The notes beneath the pieces are model-generated. The model ran no database searches and was not told the DNA's origin. It worked only from the letters and a program-made list of their open reading frames with translations. 64,000 nt of DNA from Embleya scabrispora (GTDB lineage Bacteria > Actinomycetota > Actinomycetes > Streptomycetales > Streptomycetaceae), in the NCBI RefSeq assembly GCF_002024165.1, contig NZ_MWQN01000001.1, forward strand, positions 3,327,365 through 3,391,364. Direction: 5' to 3'. Below are positions 31,267 through 40,220 of the stretch, piece after piece. Both the position numbers and the translations under genes were made by a program. How positions within the stretch are numbered: the stretch's first letter is position 1; the number at the start of each line of letters is the position of its first letter.

Positions 31267-33168
31267 TCAGTTCGGCCAGTTGCCGTGGCCGCCTCTCAGG
31301 TCGCCGCCCATGAGCGGGTTGCTGCCGCTGCCGCCGCCCTGGTTGTTGCCGCCGGACGGGGGCGGGCTGCTGGTGCCCGTGTTGCCGCCCGGGGTGCCCG
31401 TGGCCGGAGGGGCCGTGGTGGCCGGGGCCGGGCCCTTGGAGACGGTCAGGTTGATCGTGCCGCCCTCGTTGACCTTCGAGCCCGCGTTCTCGCTCTGCTT
31501 GAACACCTGGCCGGCCGGCTTCTCCGTCGTGTACTGGTCGGAGGACTTGGTGACCTTGAACCCGAGGTTCTCCAGCTTGGCCTTGGCGTCGTCGTAGCTC
31601 AGGCCGATCACCTGCGGCACCTGCACCTGCGTCTTGCCGGTGAAGATGTTGAGGGTGACCTTGTCGCCCTCGTTCAACTCGGCACCCGCGTCGGGGCTGG
31701 TCGAGCAGACGGTGTCCCGGGTGCAGTTGGTCAGCGTCTGGCTGCGCACGGGGTCGGCCAGGAGGCCGGCGTCCTTGAGCTTCTTGGTCGCGTCCTCCTC
31801 GGAGGCGCCCTTGAGGCCCGGCGGGACGGTGGTCTTCTTCGGGCCGCCGAAGGCCCAGACCTGGATGGTGTCGCCCTTCTTGGCGCTGCCTCCGGCCGTC
31901 GGGGTCTGCTTGCAGATGGTCCCCTTGGTCCCGGTGGCGTCCTTGGGGCACTGCGACGGGTCGTTGTTCATGTTGATCTTGAACCCGGCGTTGTCCACCG
32001 CCTTGGTGGCTTCCTCCAGGGTCTTGCCGGTCAGGGTGGGCACCGCCGCCGACTTGTCCTCGCCGTCGCCCATCAGGGTCTTGCCGATGAAGAAGGCGGC
32101 GACCAACACCGCGATGCAGGCCAGCGCCAGCAGGATCCAGGCACCGCCCCGGGACTTCTTCGGCTCGTCCCGGCGGCGGTCGTTGTCGTCGAGTTCGTAC
32201 TGCCCGCCGGCCGGGCCCTGACCGTGTGCCGGGATGACCTGGGTCGCCCCGCCCGCCGTCGGCGGCAGGTACTGCGTCGCCGGGTCGGCCCCCATCGGCG
32301 CGGCCATCACGCTCGGCGCGCCCACCGGCAGGCCGTGCAGCGCCCGCTCGATGTCGGCGCGCATCTCGTCGGCGCTCTGGTACCGGTTGTCCGGGTTCTT
32401 CGCCAGCGACTTGAGCACGATCGAGTCGATGGTCGGCGAGACCTCCGGGTCGAACGTGCTCGGCGGCAGCGGGTCCTCGCGGACGTGCTGATAGGCCACC
32501 GCGACCGGGGAGTCACCGATGAACGGCGGGCGTTCGGTCAGCAGTTCGTAGAGCAGGCAGCCGGTGGAGTACAGGTCGGTCCGGGCGTCCACGGTCTCGC
32601 CGCGGGCCTGCTCCGGGGACAGGTACTGGGCGGTGCCGATCACGGCCGCGGTCTGCGTCATGGTCATGCCGTTGTCGGCCATGGACCGCGCGATGCCGAA
32701 GTCCATCACCTTGACCGTGCCCTGCCGCGTCAGCATGACGTTGGCGGGCTTGATGTCGCGGTGGATGATCCCGTTGCGGTGGCTGTACTCCAGCGCCTGG
32801 AGCACGCCGGCGGTCATCTCCAGAGCCCGTTCCGGCAGCAGCCGGCGGCCGGAGTGCAGCAGCTCGCGCAGCGTCGAGCCGTCCACGTACTCCATCACGA
32901 TGTACGGGATCGAGATCCCGTCGATGTAGTCCTCGCCGGTGTCGTAGACCGCGACGATCGCCGGGTGGTTCAACGAGGCGGCCGACTGCGCCTCGCGGCG
33001 GAACCGGGCCTGGAACGTTGGGTCACGGGCGAGATCGGCGCGCAGTGTCTTGACCGCCACACTGCGTCCCAGACGAATGTCACGGCCCATGTACACCTCG
33101 GCCATGCCACCACGGCCGAGGACCGCGCCGATCTCGTACCGGTCGCCGAGGCGACGCGGCTCTTCCAT
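31267..33168 (-). CDS. pknB: PASTA-domain serine/threonine protein kinase PknB
   Basis: 633 aa. Membrane kinase that senses peptidoglycan fragments and controls cell-wall growth. Kinase domain 10-275: glycine loop GRGGMAEVY, K40, HRDIKPANV (D138), DFG 156-158, SPE in YLSPEQARG. A juxtamembrane linker, then one membrane helix (ILLALACIAVLVAAFFIG) near 346-363, then three extracellular PASTA repeats (starting VPTLTGKTLEEA, VPPGLKGASEED and VPQVIGLSYDDA; the first two carry cysteine pairs) and a Gly/Ser/Pro tail. ATG 33168 with GGAAG upstream. Last gene of the fhaA-pknB operon. Confidence 0.96.
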   Translation of the reverse strand: MEEPRRLGDRYEIGAVLGRGGMAEVYMGRDIRLGRSVAVKTLRADLARDPTFQARFRREAQSAASLNHPAIVAVYDTGEDYIDGISIPYIVMEYVDGSTLRELLHSGRRLLPERALEMTAGVLQALEYSHRNGIIHRDIKPANVMLTRQGTVKVMDFGIARSMADNGMTMTQTAAVIGTAQYLSPEQARGETVDARTDLYSTGCLLYELLTERPPFIGDSPVAVAYQHVREDPLPPSTFDPEVSPTIDSIVLKSLAKNPDNRYQSADEMRADIERALHGLPVGAPSVMAAPMGADPATQYLPPTAGGATQVIPAHGQGPAGGQYELDDNDRRRDEPKKSRGGAWILLALACIAVLVAAFFIGKTLMGDGEDKSAAVPTLTGKTLEEATKAVDNAGFKINMNNDPSQCPKDATGTKGTICKQTPTAGGSAKKGDTIQVWAFGGPKKTTVPPGLKGASEEDATKKLKDAGLLADPVRSQTLTNCTRDTVCSTSPDAGAELNEGDKVTLNIFTGKTQVQVPQVIGLSYDDAKAKLENLGFKVTKSSDQYTTEKPAGQVFKQSENAGSKVNEGGTINLTVSKGPAPATTAPPATGTPGGNTGTSSPPPSGGNNQGGGSGSNPLMGGDLRGGHGNWPN

Positions 33169-33374
33169 AACTTCCAGCCCTTCCCTTACCGGTCCACGGC
33201 CTTCGGTCTTCGGCCGGCCGGTACCGCGGCGATTGCCCCGACGGTCCGGCACGTTCTCCGACACGGTACCGGTGTGGCGGCCCGGCGGGCCGTCACACCC
33301 GAGCCACGAGGGCACGTCGATATCTGATTGCAGTAGTGCTCGGAGTGACTATCGGGGTGATCGTGTGCCATGGC

Positions 33375-34904
33375 TCACTTCTTGACCACGGCTTCCATGA
33401 TCGCCTTGGCGATCGGGCCGGCGAGCTGGCCCCCGGCGATGTCGCTGCGGTCGATCTCGGTGTCCGGCTCCACCACGACCGCGACGGCCACACTCTTGCC
33501 GTCCGGGCCCTTGGCGTACGAGACGAACCACGCGTACGGCTTCTTGCCGTTGTTGAACCCCTGCTGCGCGGTGCCGGTCTTGCCGCCGACCTCGACGCCC
33601 GGGATCGCGGCCGGCTTGCCGGTGCCGTCCTTGACGACGGCCTGCATCATGTCCCGCAGCTGTGCCGAGACCTCGGGCGAGACCGCCTCGCTGATCATCT
33701 GCGGTTGGGTCTTCTCCAGCACCGAGAGGTTCTGCGCCCGCAACTCGTCCACCACGTACGGCTTCATCACCTTGCCGTTGTTGGCGATCCCGGCGGCGAC
33801 CATGGCCATCTCGATCGGGGTGGCCGCCACGCTCTCCTGGCCGATCGAGGCCCGCATGAGCTGTCCGCCGTCGTTGCTGCCCGGGAACAGGCTGGGCTTG
33901 GCCCGCGTGGGGATGTCGAGCGGATTGGTGTTGACACCCTTGCCGAAGTTGTTGAAGCCGAACTTCTCGGCCTGCTCCTTGAGCTTCGCCTCGCCGACGT
34001 CGGTGCCGAGCTGGGCGAAGACGGTGTTGCAGGACAGTTCGAGCGCCCGCTGCAGGGTGGCGCCGATGCAGCCCTGGTGCGAGGCCTCGCTCAGGCCCTG
34101 GTTCGAGGACGGGTAGAACAGCGTGTCGCCCTTGAGCGGGACCGCCGGCGCCTCGTTCGGCTTGGCCTTGCCCTCGGACAGCGCCGCCGCCGCGGTGATC
34201 AGCTTGAAGGTCGACCCGGGCGGATAGGTGTAGCGCAGCGCCCGGTTGTCCATCGGCATCTTCGGGTCGAACTTGGTGTCCGGCTTCTTCAGCTTCGGAT
34301 TGGTGTCCAGGGTCATCTGGTCATACGCCTCGGCCACCGCGTTGCGGTCGTTCTGGGCCAGCACGTTCGGGTCGTAGGACGGCGTGCTGACCATCGCCAG
34401 CACCTTGCCGGTGTCCGGGTCGAGCGCCACCGCCGCGCCGGTCTTGTCCTTGAGGCCGTTGTACGCGGCCTCCTGCGCCTTGGCGTTGATCGTCAGCGCG
34501 ACGTTGCCGCCCCGGGTGCCCTTGTTGGTGACCGTGTCGAGCACCTTGCGCACGAACAGCCGGCTGTCCTTGCCGCTGAGGATGTCGTCGTCGAGGTTCT
34601 CCAGCAGGTTGCTGCCGACGAACGGCGAGATGTAGCCGGTGACCGGCGCGTACATCGGGCCGAACTCGTACTTGCGCAGGAACTCGTACTGTTTGTCGTC
34701 GGTCTTGACCGAGCTGGTGATCGGCTTGTTCTCGACCAGGAAGTCGCCTCGCGGATGCGAGTACTTCTCGTAGATCGCCCGCTTGTTGTGGCTGTTGTTC
34801 GCGTAGTCGTCGGCCTTGACGACCTGGACCCAGTTGGCCCGCAGCATCAGTGCCGCGACCAGGATCAGACAGAAGACGGAGACCCGCCTCAACGGTTTGT
34901 TCAC
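33375..34904 (-). CDS. pbpA: Class B penicillin-binding protein PbpA
   Basis: 509 aa. Transpeptidase that cross-links peptidoglycan with the RodA glycosyltransferase. One N-terminal membrane anchor (VSVFCLILVAALMLRANW); pedestal domain; transpeptidase motifs STFK (231-234, from PPGSTFKL), SCN (291-293) and KTG (442-444, in GGKTGTAQQ). GTG 34904 has GGGAGGG about 8 bases upstream. It follows rodA by 34 bases; the PBP-RodA pairing and the FHA/kinase neighbours match the mycobacterial and streptomycete cluster. Confidence 0.95.
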   Translation of the reverse strand: MNKPLRRVSVFCLILVAALMLRANWVQVVKADDYANNSHNKRAIYEKYSHPRGDFLVENKPITSSVKTDDKQYEFLRKYEFGPMYAPVTGYISPFVGSNLLENLDDDILSGKDSRLFVRKVLDTVTNKGTRGGNVALTINAKAQEAAYNGLKDKTGAAVALDPDTGKVLAMVSTPSYDPNVLAQNDRNAVAEAYDQMTLDTNPKLKKPDTKFDPKMPMDNRALRYTYPPGSTFKLITAAAALSEGKAKPNEAPAVPLKGDTLFYPSSNQGLSEASHQGCIGATLQRALELSCNTVFAQLGTDVGEAKLKEQAEKFGFNNFGKGVNTNPLDIPTRAKPSLFPGSNDGGQLMRASIGQESVAATPIEMAMVAAGIANNGKVMKPYVVDELRAQNLSVLEKTQPQMISEAVSPEVSAQLRDMMQAVVKDGTGKPAAIPGVEVGGKTGTAQQGFNNGKKPYAWFVSYAKGPDGKSVAVAVVVEPDTEIDRSDIAGGQLAGPIAKAIMEAVVKK

Positions 34905-34938
34905 GGTGTTTCCCTCCCCTGGACGTGCGGTGCGGCGG

Positions 34939-36606
34939 TCACGGGTTCGGCCCGCCGGAGCCGCCCTGGCCCGGAGGGCCGAATGGAGCTCCGCCACCGG
35001 GGTTCGGCGGGGGGACGAATGGTCTGGGTGGCGTTCCGGAGCCGCCCGGAGGCGGGCTGCCGGGGCCACCGGGGGCGCTCGGCACCCCGCCCGCCACGGT
35101 CAGCGCCTCGGGATCGGGAGCCGAGGAACCGTCGGCGGGCGTCGCGCTCGGCGGCGGGGTGGTGCCCCCGGCCGGAGTGCCGTCGCGGCCCGAGGCGTGC
35201 GAGCCGCGACGAGGAGCAACTCCCGCGCCCGGGTCGAAGGTTCCGGCGGGCGGTGCGGGCCGGCGGGCGGTGTCGCTGATCCGGATCAGGATCGCCACCA
35301 GCGCCCAGTTGGTGATCACGGACGAGCCGCCCTGGGCCAGGAACGGCATCGTCATACCGGTCAGCGGGATCAGGCCGGTGACACCGCCCGCGACCACGAA
35401 GACCTGGAGCGCGATGGTGACCGACAGACCGGCCGCGAGCAGCTTGCCGAACGGGTCGCGCGCGGCCAGCGAGGTACGCAGACCACGCTCGATCAGCAGC
35501 GCGTACACCATGAAGATGGCCATCATCCCGGCCAGGCCCAACTCCTCGCCGACCGTGGTCAGGATGAAGTCGCTGCGCGCGGCGAAGCCGATCTCGGTCG
35601 GGTGGCCCTGGTTGAGGCCGGTGCCGAGCAGGCCGCCGGTGCCGTAGCCGAACAGGGCCTGGGCCAGCTGCTCGGACTGTACCGACCCGCTGCCGTTGTA
35701 GGCGGCCAGCGGATCCAGCCAGGCCGCCACGCGGTCGTGCACGTGCGGTTCGAGCGTGCCGACCACGACCGCGCCGCCGATGGCCATGAACAGACCGAAC
35801 AGCAGCCAACTCGTGCGCTCGGTGGCCACGTAGAGCATGACCACGAACAGCCCGAAGAACAGCAGCGAGGTGCCGAGGTCGCGCTCGAACACCAGGATCA
35901 GGATGCTCAGCAGCCACACCACCACGATCGGGCCCATGTCCCGACCGCGCGGGAAGTACAGCCCCATCACCTTGCGGCTGGCCAGCGCGAGCGCGTCGCG
36001 TTTGGCCATCAGGTAACCCGCGAAGAAGATCGTCAGCACGATCTTGGTGAACTCGCCGGGCTGGAAGTTGAACGGGCCGAGCCGGATCCAGATCTTCGCG
36101 CCGTACATGTCGCCCGGGAACGGGATCGGCGACACGAGCAGGACCAGCGCGAGCGCCATGAACGTGTACGTGTAGCGCTGGAGCAGCCGGTGGTCCTTCA
36201 GGAGCACCACGATGCCCACGAACAGCCCGATGCCGATCGCCGAGTACATCAGCTGCGAACCGGCCGCCGCGGTGCCGTGCCTGCCGCCCAGGCCGATGCC
36301 CTTGACGATGTCCAGGTCGAGCCGATTGATGAACATCAGGCCCATGCCGTTGAGGAACGTGGCCAACGGCAGCAGCAGCGGGTCGGCGTACGGCGCGAAC
36401 TTGCGGACCAGCAGGTGCGCGATTCCCGCGAAGACGCCGAGGCCGAAGCCGTACTTGATCACGCTGCCCATGGGCAGTGACCCGTCCCCCGCCAGTCCCA
36501 CGTTGGCGTAGGCCAGCATCGGCACCAGGACCGCGAATCCGAGCATCATCAACTCGGTGTTGCGGCGATTCGGTGCGGCTTGGGGGGTGATCGTCGTGTT
36601 GCTCAC
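34939..36606 (-). CDS. rodA: SEDS peptidoglycan glycosyltransferase RodA (FtsW/RodA/SpoVE)
   Basis: 555 aa; the polytopic core (about 440 residues, roughly 10-12 membrane helices) polymerises lipid II with PbpA. Diagnostic motifs: IRLGPFNFQPGEFTKI, FERDLGTSLLFFGLF, the GYGTGGLLGTGLNQGHP loop and FILTTVGEELGLAG. The last ~115 residues are a Pro/Gly-rich disordered cytoplasmic tail. GTG at 36606, 10 bases after the PP2C gene. Confidence 0.95.
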   Translation of the reverse strand: MSNTTITPQAAPNRRNTELMMLGFAVLVPMLAYANVGLAGDGSLPMGSVIKYGFGLGVFAGIAHLLVRKFAPYADPLLLPLATFLNGMGLMFINRLDLDIVKGIGLGGRHGTAAAGSQLMYSAIGIGLFVGIVVLLKDHRLLQRYTYTFMALALVLLVSPIPFPGDMYGAKIWIRLGPFNFQPGEFTKIVLTIFFAGYLMAKRDALALASRKVMGLYFPRGRDMGPIVVVWLLSILILVFERDLGTSLLFFGLFVVMLYVATERTSWLLFGLFMAIGGAVVVGTLEPHVHDRVAAWLDPLAAYNGSGSVQSEQLAQALFGYGTGGLLGTGLNQGHPTEIGFAARSDFILTTVGEELGLAGMMAIFMVYALLIERGLRTSLAARDPFGKLLAAGLSVTIALQVFVVAGGVTGLIPLTGMTMPFLAQGGSSVITNWALVAILIRISDTARRPAPPAGTFDPGAGVAPRRGSHASGRDGTPAGGTTPPPSATPADGSSAPDPEALTVAGGVPSAPGGPGSPPPGGSGTPPRPFVPPPNPGGGAPFGPPGQGGSGGPNP

Positions 36607-36616
36607 GGCGCTCCCC

Positions 36617-38206
36617 TCAGTTCGTTCCGGCGGTTCCGGCCGGTCGCGGATAACACTGCTTGGCCAACTCGGCCTCTTCGGCGCTCAGTCCCGCGCCGGG
36701 TGCCTCCGGTGTCGCCGCCGGTGGTGTCGTACTCGGTGGTGCCGAACTCGGGGGGGCACTCGGGCTCATGGTCGTGCCGCCCTTGCCCCGACCACCCGGC
36801 TCGGTGGGCGGCGCGGTCGAACTCCGGCCGCTGCGCGAGGCCGTGGTCGAGGTGTGCTTGGCGGCGGGCAGGTTGGTCTGCAGCGCCGCGGGGAGGCCCT
36901 GGACCTGCTGGGGGAACGCGTCCACGCTGCCCGCCGGCTGGGCGCCCGGGTTGCCGGGAGTCTCGTTCTTCCTCATGTCCTGCGCCGCGTACGACCTGCG
37001 GCACACGTCGGCCTGCCGCTTGAGCCGGTCGATGGTGTGCCGGGCCTCGCTCAGACTGGACGCGTCCAGCGTGCTGTTGACCGCGTCCCGATTGGTCTGG
37101 CCGAGCAGCGACAACTTCAGGTCGTCGTAACTCTGGTACGTGCTGGCGAGGTTGAGGCCCAGGATCTTCGAGTCGATCCCCCGGTAGATCGCTACGTGGT
37201 CTCCTTTGTCGGCCACGAAGTATTGCGTCTGGGTCCAGTAGTAGGCGCCGCCGAGCGCCGCCACCAGCACCGCGACGCCGCCCCAGACGGGCAGCGTCTT
37301 GCGCAGGGTGGACTTCGGCTTGGGCTTGCGCCGGCTGCCCGGCTCGGAGACCAGGGCCTCGGTCTCGTACTCGCCGGCGGTCAGCTCCCGGGCCCGGGAG
37401 GCCGGGGTGGTCGGCAGCGTCGTGGTGTCGTCCACCACGGCCGCGACCGCCCCCACCACGATCGGGCTGTCGGAGGGCTGGTCGGAGGGGTCGACCACGT
37501 CCGCGACGATGCAGGTGATGTTGTCCGGGCCGCCGCCGCGCAGCGCGAGCTGGATCAGCTCCTGGACCGCGTCGTTCGGATTGCCGTAGGTGAGGAGGGT
37601 GGTCTCCATCGTCTCCCGGCTGACCACCCCCGACAGGCCGTCGCTGCAGATGAGGTACCGGTCGCCGGGCCGGGCCTCGCGCACCGACAGGTCCGGCTCG
37701 ACGTGGCCGCGCCCGTCCAGCGCGCGCATCAGCAGCGAGCGCTGCGGATGGTGGTCGGCCTCCTCCTCGGTGATCCGACCCTCGTCGACCAGGCGCTGCA
37801 CCCAGGTGTGGTCCTGGGTGATCTGCTCCAGGGCGCCGTCACGCAGGAGGTAGGCGCGGGAGTCGCCGATGTGGGCGAGGCCGAGTCGGCTCCCGGTCCA
37901 CAACAGCGCGGTCAACGTGGTCCCCATGCCCTCGAGCTGGGGATCGTCGTCGACCATCACGCGCAGTCGGTCGTTGGCACGATCGACCGCCGAACGCAGC
38001 GCGTCGAGCAGGTCGGCCCCGGGCACGTCCTCGTCGAGTTCGACGATGGTGGACAGGACTTCGGAGCTGGCGACTTCGCCCGCTGCCTGCCCGCCCATGC
38101 CGTCGGCGACCGCGAGCAGGCGAGGACCGGCATACCCGGAGTCCTCGTTGCCTTCTCGGATCATGCCCTTGTGGGATCCGGCGGCGAAGCGGAGAGAGAG
38201 GCTCAT
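36617..38206 (-). CDS. pstP: PP2C-type Ser/Thr phosphatase PstP
   Basis: 529 aa. Dephosphorylates kinase targets and reverses PknB signalling. PP2C metal motifs: NEDSG near residue 20, LLAVADGMGGQAAGEVAS, RYLICSDGLSG, GGPDNITCIVADV. One membrane helix near residues 312-330 (VWGGVAVLVAALGGAYYW), then an extracellular part with a predicted helical segment and a long Pro/Ser/Thr tail. ATG 38206; 5 bases after fhaB. Confidence 0.95.
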   Translation of the reverse strand: MSLSLRFAAGSHKGMIREGNEDSGYAGPRLLAVADGMGGQAAGEVASSEVLSTIVELDEDVPGADLLDALRSAVDRANDRLRVMVDDDPQLEGMGTTLTALLWTGSRLGLAHIGDSRAYLLRDGALEQITQDHTWVQRLVDEGRITEEEADHHPQRSLLMRALDGRGHVEPDLSVREARPGDRYLICSDGLSGVVSRETMETTLLTYGNPNDAVQELIQLALRGGGPDNITCIVADVVDPSDQPSDSPIVVGAVAAVVDDTTTLPTTPASRARELTAGEYETEALVSEPGSRRKPKPKSTLRKTLPVWGGVAVLVAALGGAYYWTQTQYFVADKGDHVAIYRGIDSKILGLNLASTYQSYDDLKLSLLGQTNRDAVNSTLDASSLSEARHTIDRLKRQADVCRRSYAAQDMRKNETPGNPGAQPAGSVDAFPQQVQGLPAALQTNLPAAKHTSTTASRSGRSSTAPPTEPGGRGKGGTTMSPSAPPSSAPPSTTPPAATPEAPGAGLSAEEAELAKQCYPRPAGTAGTN

Positions 38207-38211
38207 TCAGG

Positions 38212-38751
38212 CTACCTGCGCAGCTCGATAACGGTCTTGCCGATGCGGATCGGCGCACCGAGCGGCACGGGGGTCGGACCGGTCAGGCGCGTACGGTCCA
38301 GGTAGGTACCGTTCGTCGACCCGAGGTCTTCGACCACCCAGCTGCCGTCGGGCGCAGGGTAGATGCGGGCGTGCCGACTCGACGCGTAGTCGTCGTCCAA
38401 CACGATGGTCGAGTCGTGCGCCCGGCCGATGGTGATCTGCTGATCCGTCAGATTTATCGTCGTGCCGGTCAGCGAGCCTTCGGTGATCACCAGTTTGCTC
38501 GGGCTGTTGTTGCGTTGGCCGCGGCGGGGCCGGGCCTGCTGCCGCTGCGGAGGCGGGGCCGGCTGCGCCTGCGGAGGCGGAGTGGCACCTCCTCCGGCTG
38601 CGGCCGGCGCGGCGGTTCTGCGCCGCGTGGGTCGTTGGGTCACGCGTGTGCCGAAGAGGTCGCTACGGATCACCTGTACGGCGACGATCACGAACAACCA
38701 CAGCACAGCGAGGAAACCCAACCGCATAACGGTGAGGGTCAGCTCAGACAT
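38212..38751 (-). CDS. fhaB: FHA-domain protein FhaB (FipA-like)
   Basis: 179 aa. An N-terminal membrane helix (LGFLAVLWLFVIVAVQVI) and a Pro/Gln/Arg linker precede a C-terminal FHA domain that binds phosphothreonine: ITIGRAHDSTIVLDD, SSRHARI, DLGSTNGTYL. In actinomycetes it links PknB signalling to division. ATG at 38751 (SELTLTVMRLG). 10 bases after fhaA. Confidence 0.95.
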   Translation of the reverse strand: MSELTLTVMRLGFLAVLWLFVIVAVQVIRSDLFGTRVTQRPTRRRTAAPAAAGGGATPPPQAQPAPPPQRQQARPRRGQRNNSPSKLVITEGSLTGTTINLTDQQITIGRAHDSTIVLDDDYASSRHARIYPAPDGSWVVEDLGSTNGTYLDRTRLTGPTPVPLGAPIRIGKTVIELRR

Positions 38752-38761
38752 GCGCCCGTTG

Positions 38762-39649
38762 TCACCCCTCGGCTTGGCGGAACACGACAGTGGTGCTGCC
38801 GAGCACGATGCGCGATCCGTCCCGCAGGCCGGCACGTTGGCAGTGCTGGCCGTCGACGACGATCCCATTGGTCGAACCGAGGTCCGTGATCGACGCCGGG
38901 GCGCCTACGCGGATCTCGGCGTGGTGCCGCGAAACGCTCGGATCGTCGACGCGAACTTCCACATCGGTGCTGCGGCCCAACTTCACGACCGGGGCGGTGA
39001 GCTCGTGACGCACCCCGTTGACCTCCAGCCAGGTACGCAGCCGCGGTGCCGGCGGCGGAGTCTGACCGTAGCCGGCCTGCTCCCCCGGCTGTGGCCGGGG
39101 CGGCGTTCCCGGGGTCCCGGGCGGGCCGAAGGGGGGTGGTGCGGGCACCCCGGGCGGGGGTGGCCCGCCGGGTCGACCGTATCCATAACCCTGCGGTGGC
39201 TGCTCGGGTTGCGGCCCCCCGCCCGGGAAGGGCGATGCCTGCGGGGGCTGCTGCTGCTGTTCCAGGTGGGACTGGCTGCCCGCGAGTGCCTGACTGCGCA
39301 CCCGGTACAGACCCGTGTCCAGATCGTCGGCATGTTCGAAGTGGACCTCGACGGGGCCGATGAACGAGTAGCGCTGCTGTTGCGCGTAGTCGCGCACCAC
39401 GGTCGCCAGCTCACCGCCGAGTTGCTGCACGTACGGGCTCAGGCGCTCATAGTCGTGTTGTCCGAGCTCGACGACGAAGTCGTTCGGGACCATGGTGCGG
39501 TCTCGGTTCCAGATCGTCGCGTTGTTGTCGCACTCGCGCTTGAGCGCGCTGGCGATCTCGACGGGCTGGACATCCGACTTGAACGCCTTGGCGAAGGCGC
39601 CGTTGACCAGGCCCTCGAGCCGTTGCTCGAACTTCTTCAGGGGACCCAC
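38762..39649 (-). CDS. fhaA: FHA-domain protein FhaA (DUF3662 + FHA)
   Basis: 295 aa. The N-terminal DUF3662 domain (LKKFEQRLEGLVNGAFAKAF, residues 4-120), then a Gln/Pro/Gly linker and a C-terminal FHA domain (VKLGRSTDVEVRVDD, SRHHAEI, DLGSTNGIVVDG). In mycobacteria FhaA binds phosphorylated MviN and regulates cell-wall synthesis. Two GTGs compete: GGAAGGAG abuts the one at 39655 but lies 6 bases before the one at 39649, so 39649 is chosen. First gene of the fhaA-fhaB-pstP-rodA-pbpA-pknB operon. Confidence 0.95.
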   Translation of the reverse strand: MGPLKKFEQRLEGLVNGAFAKAFKSDVQPVEIASALKRECDNNATIWNRDRTMVPNDFVVELGQHDYERLSPYVQQLGGELATVVRDYAQQQRYSFIGPVEVHFEHADDLDTGLYRVRSQALAGSQSHLEQQQQPPQASPFPGGGPQPEQPPQGYGYGRPGGPPPPGVPAPPPFGPPGTPGTPPRPQPGEQAGYGQTPPPAPRLRTWLEVNGVRHELTAPVVKLGRSTDVEVRVDDPSVSRHHAEIRVGAPASITDLGSTNGIVVDGQHCQRAGLRDGSRIVLGSTTVVFRQAEG

Positions 39650-40036
39650 GGGCACCTCCTTCCGTACGCGATCGGCCGGTCCGGTCCTACAGTCTGCTCA
39701 CTGATCGTATCCACGCGTGGGAAACGGGCGCGGTTCCCTACCGTGGCCACTGTAAGGAGTGTTGGCTTCCACAGGGATTCCTACACCCTGTCGACCCCTC
39801 GGTGGCTCGCTTGCAGTAGTTGTGCCGCGACCGTGTGCGTGGCCCGGGTCGAAGCCCGTTCACCGTACGGTGCAGGGCAAGCATGCCGGAGAGGCGGGGG
39901 TCGTGGGGATCCCGGTACGGAAAGATGAACCGTTGGTTGCTCAGGGTGGCCATACGGATGCTCATGGTGTGAGCCATGGGGGCTGCGGGTAAGGATTCGT
40001 AATGGGCCTCGGGCCCGTGCTAATCTTTGATTGCTC
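39650..40036. promoter_or_regulatory. fhaA / tRNA-Leu divergent intergenic region
   Basis: 387 bases without a supported gene. It should hold the promoter of the fhaA-pknB operon and of tRNA-Leu; TAATCT at 40021-40026 is a possible -10 for the tRNA. No other clear structure seen. Confidence 0.5.
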
Positions 40037-40120
40037 GCGCGGGTGGCGGAATAGGCAGACGCGCTGGATTCAGGTTCCAGTGCCCGAAAGGGCGTGGGGG
40101 TTCAACTCCCCCCTCGCGCA
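40037..40120 (+). tRNA. tRNA-Leu (CAG anticodon)
   Basis: 84 nt with a long variable arm. The acceptor GCGCGGG pairs with CTCGCGC (one wobble), the anticodon stem is CTGGA/TCCAG around TTCAGGT with CAG, the variable arm is TGCCCGAAAGGGCGT, and the T arm is GGGGGTTCAACTCCCCC. CCA is not encoded. Confidence 0.97.
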
Positions 40121-40126
40121 CCGAGC

Positions 40127-40157
40127 AAAGGCCCCAGGTCATCGACCTGGGGCCTTT
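40127..40157 (+). terminator. Terminator after tRNA-Leu
   Basis: AAGGCCCCAGGTC (40128-40140) pairs perfectly with GACCTGGGGCCTT (40144-40156) around a 3-base loop, ending in a TTTT run. Confidence 0.92.
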
Positions 40158-40220
40158 TCGTATGTCGGGCCGTGTGTCGTGCATGGCCGGTCGTGGGCTG
40201 CGTCCGGGGAGGATCGGTAC

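Noticed and set aside
34816-36480. Very long open frame on the plus strand opposite rodA
   Set aside because: Shadow of the minus-strand gene caused by high GC at third positions; it is full of low-complexity Arg/His/Gln and has no family motifs.
39738-39977. 79-codon minus-strand frame upstream of fhaA
   Set aside because: No recognisable domain or ribosome site; it lies in the expected promoter region of tRNA-Leu and the fhaA operon.
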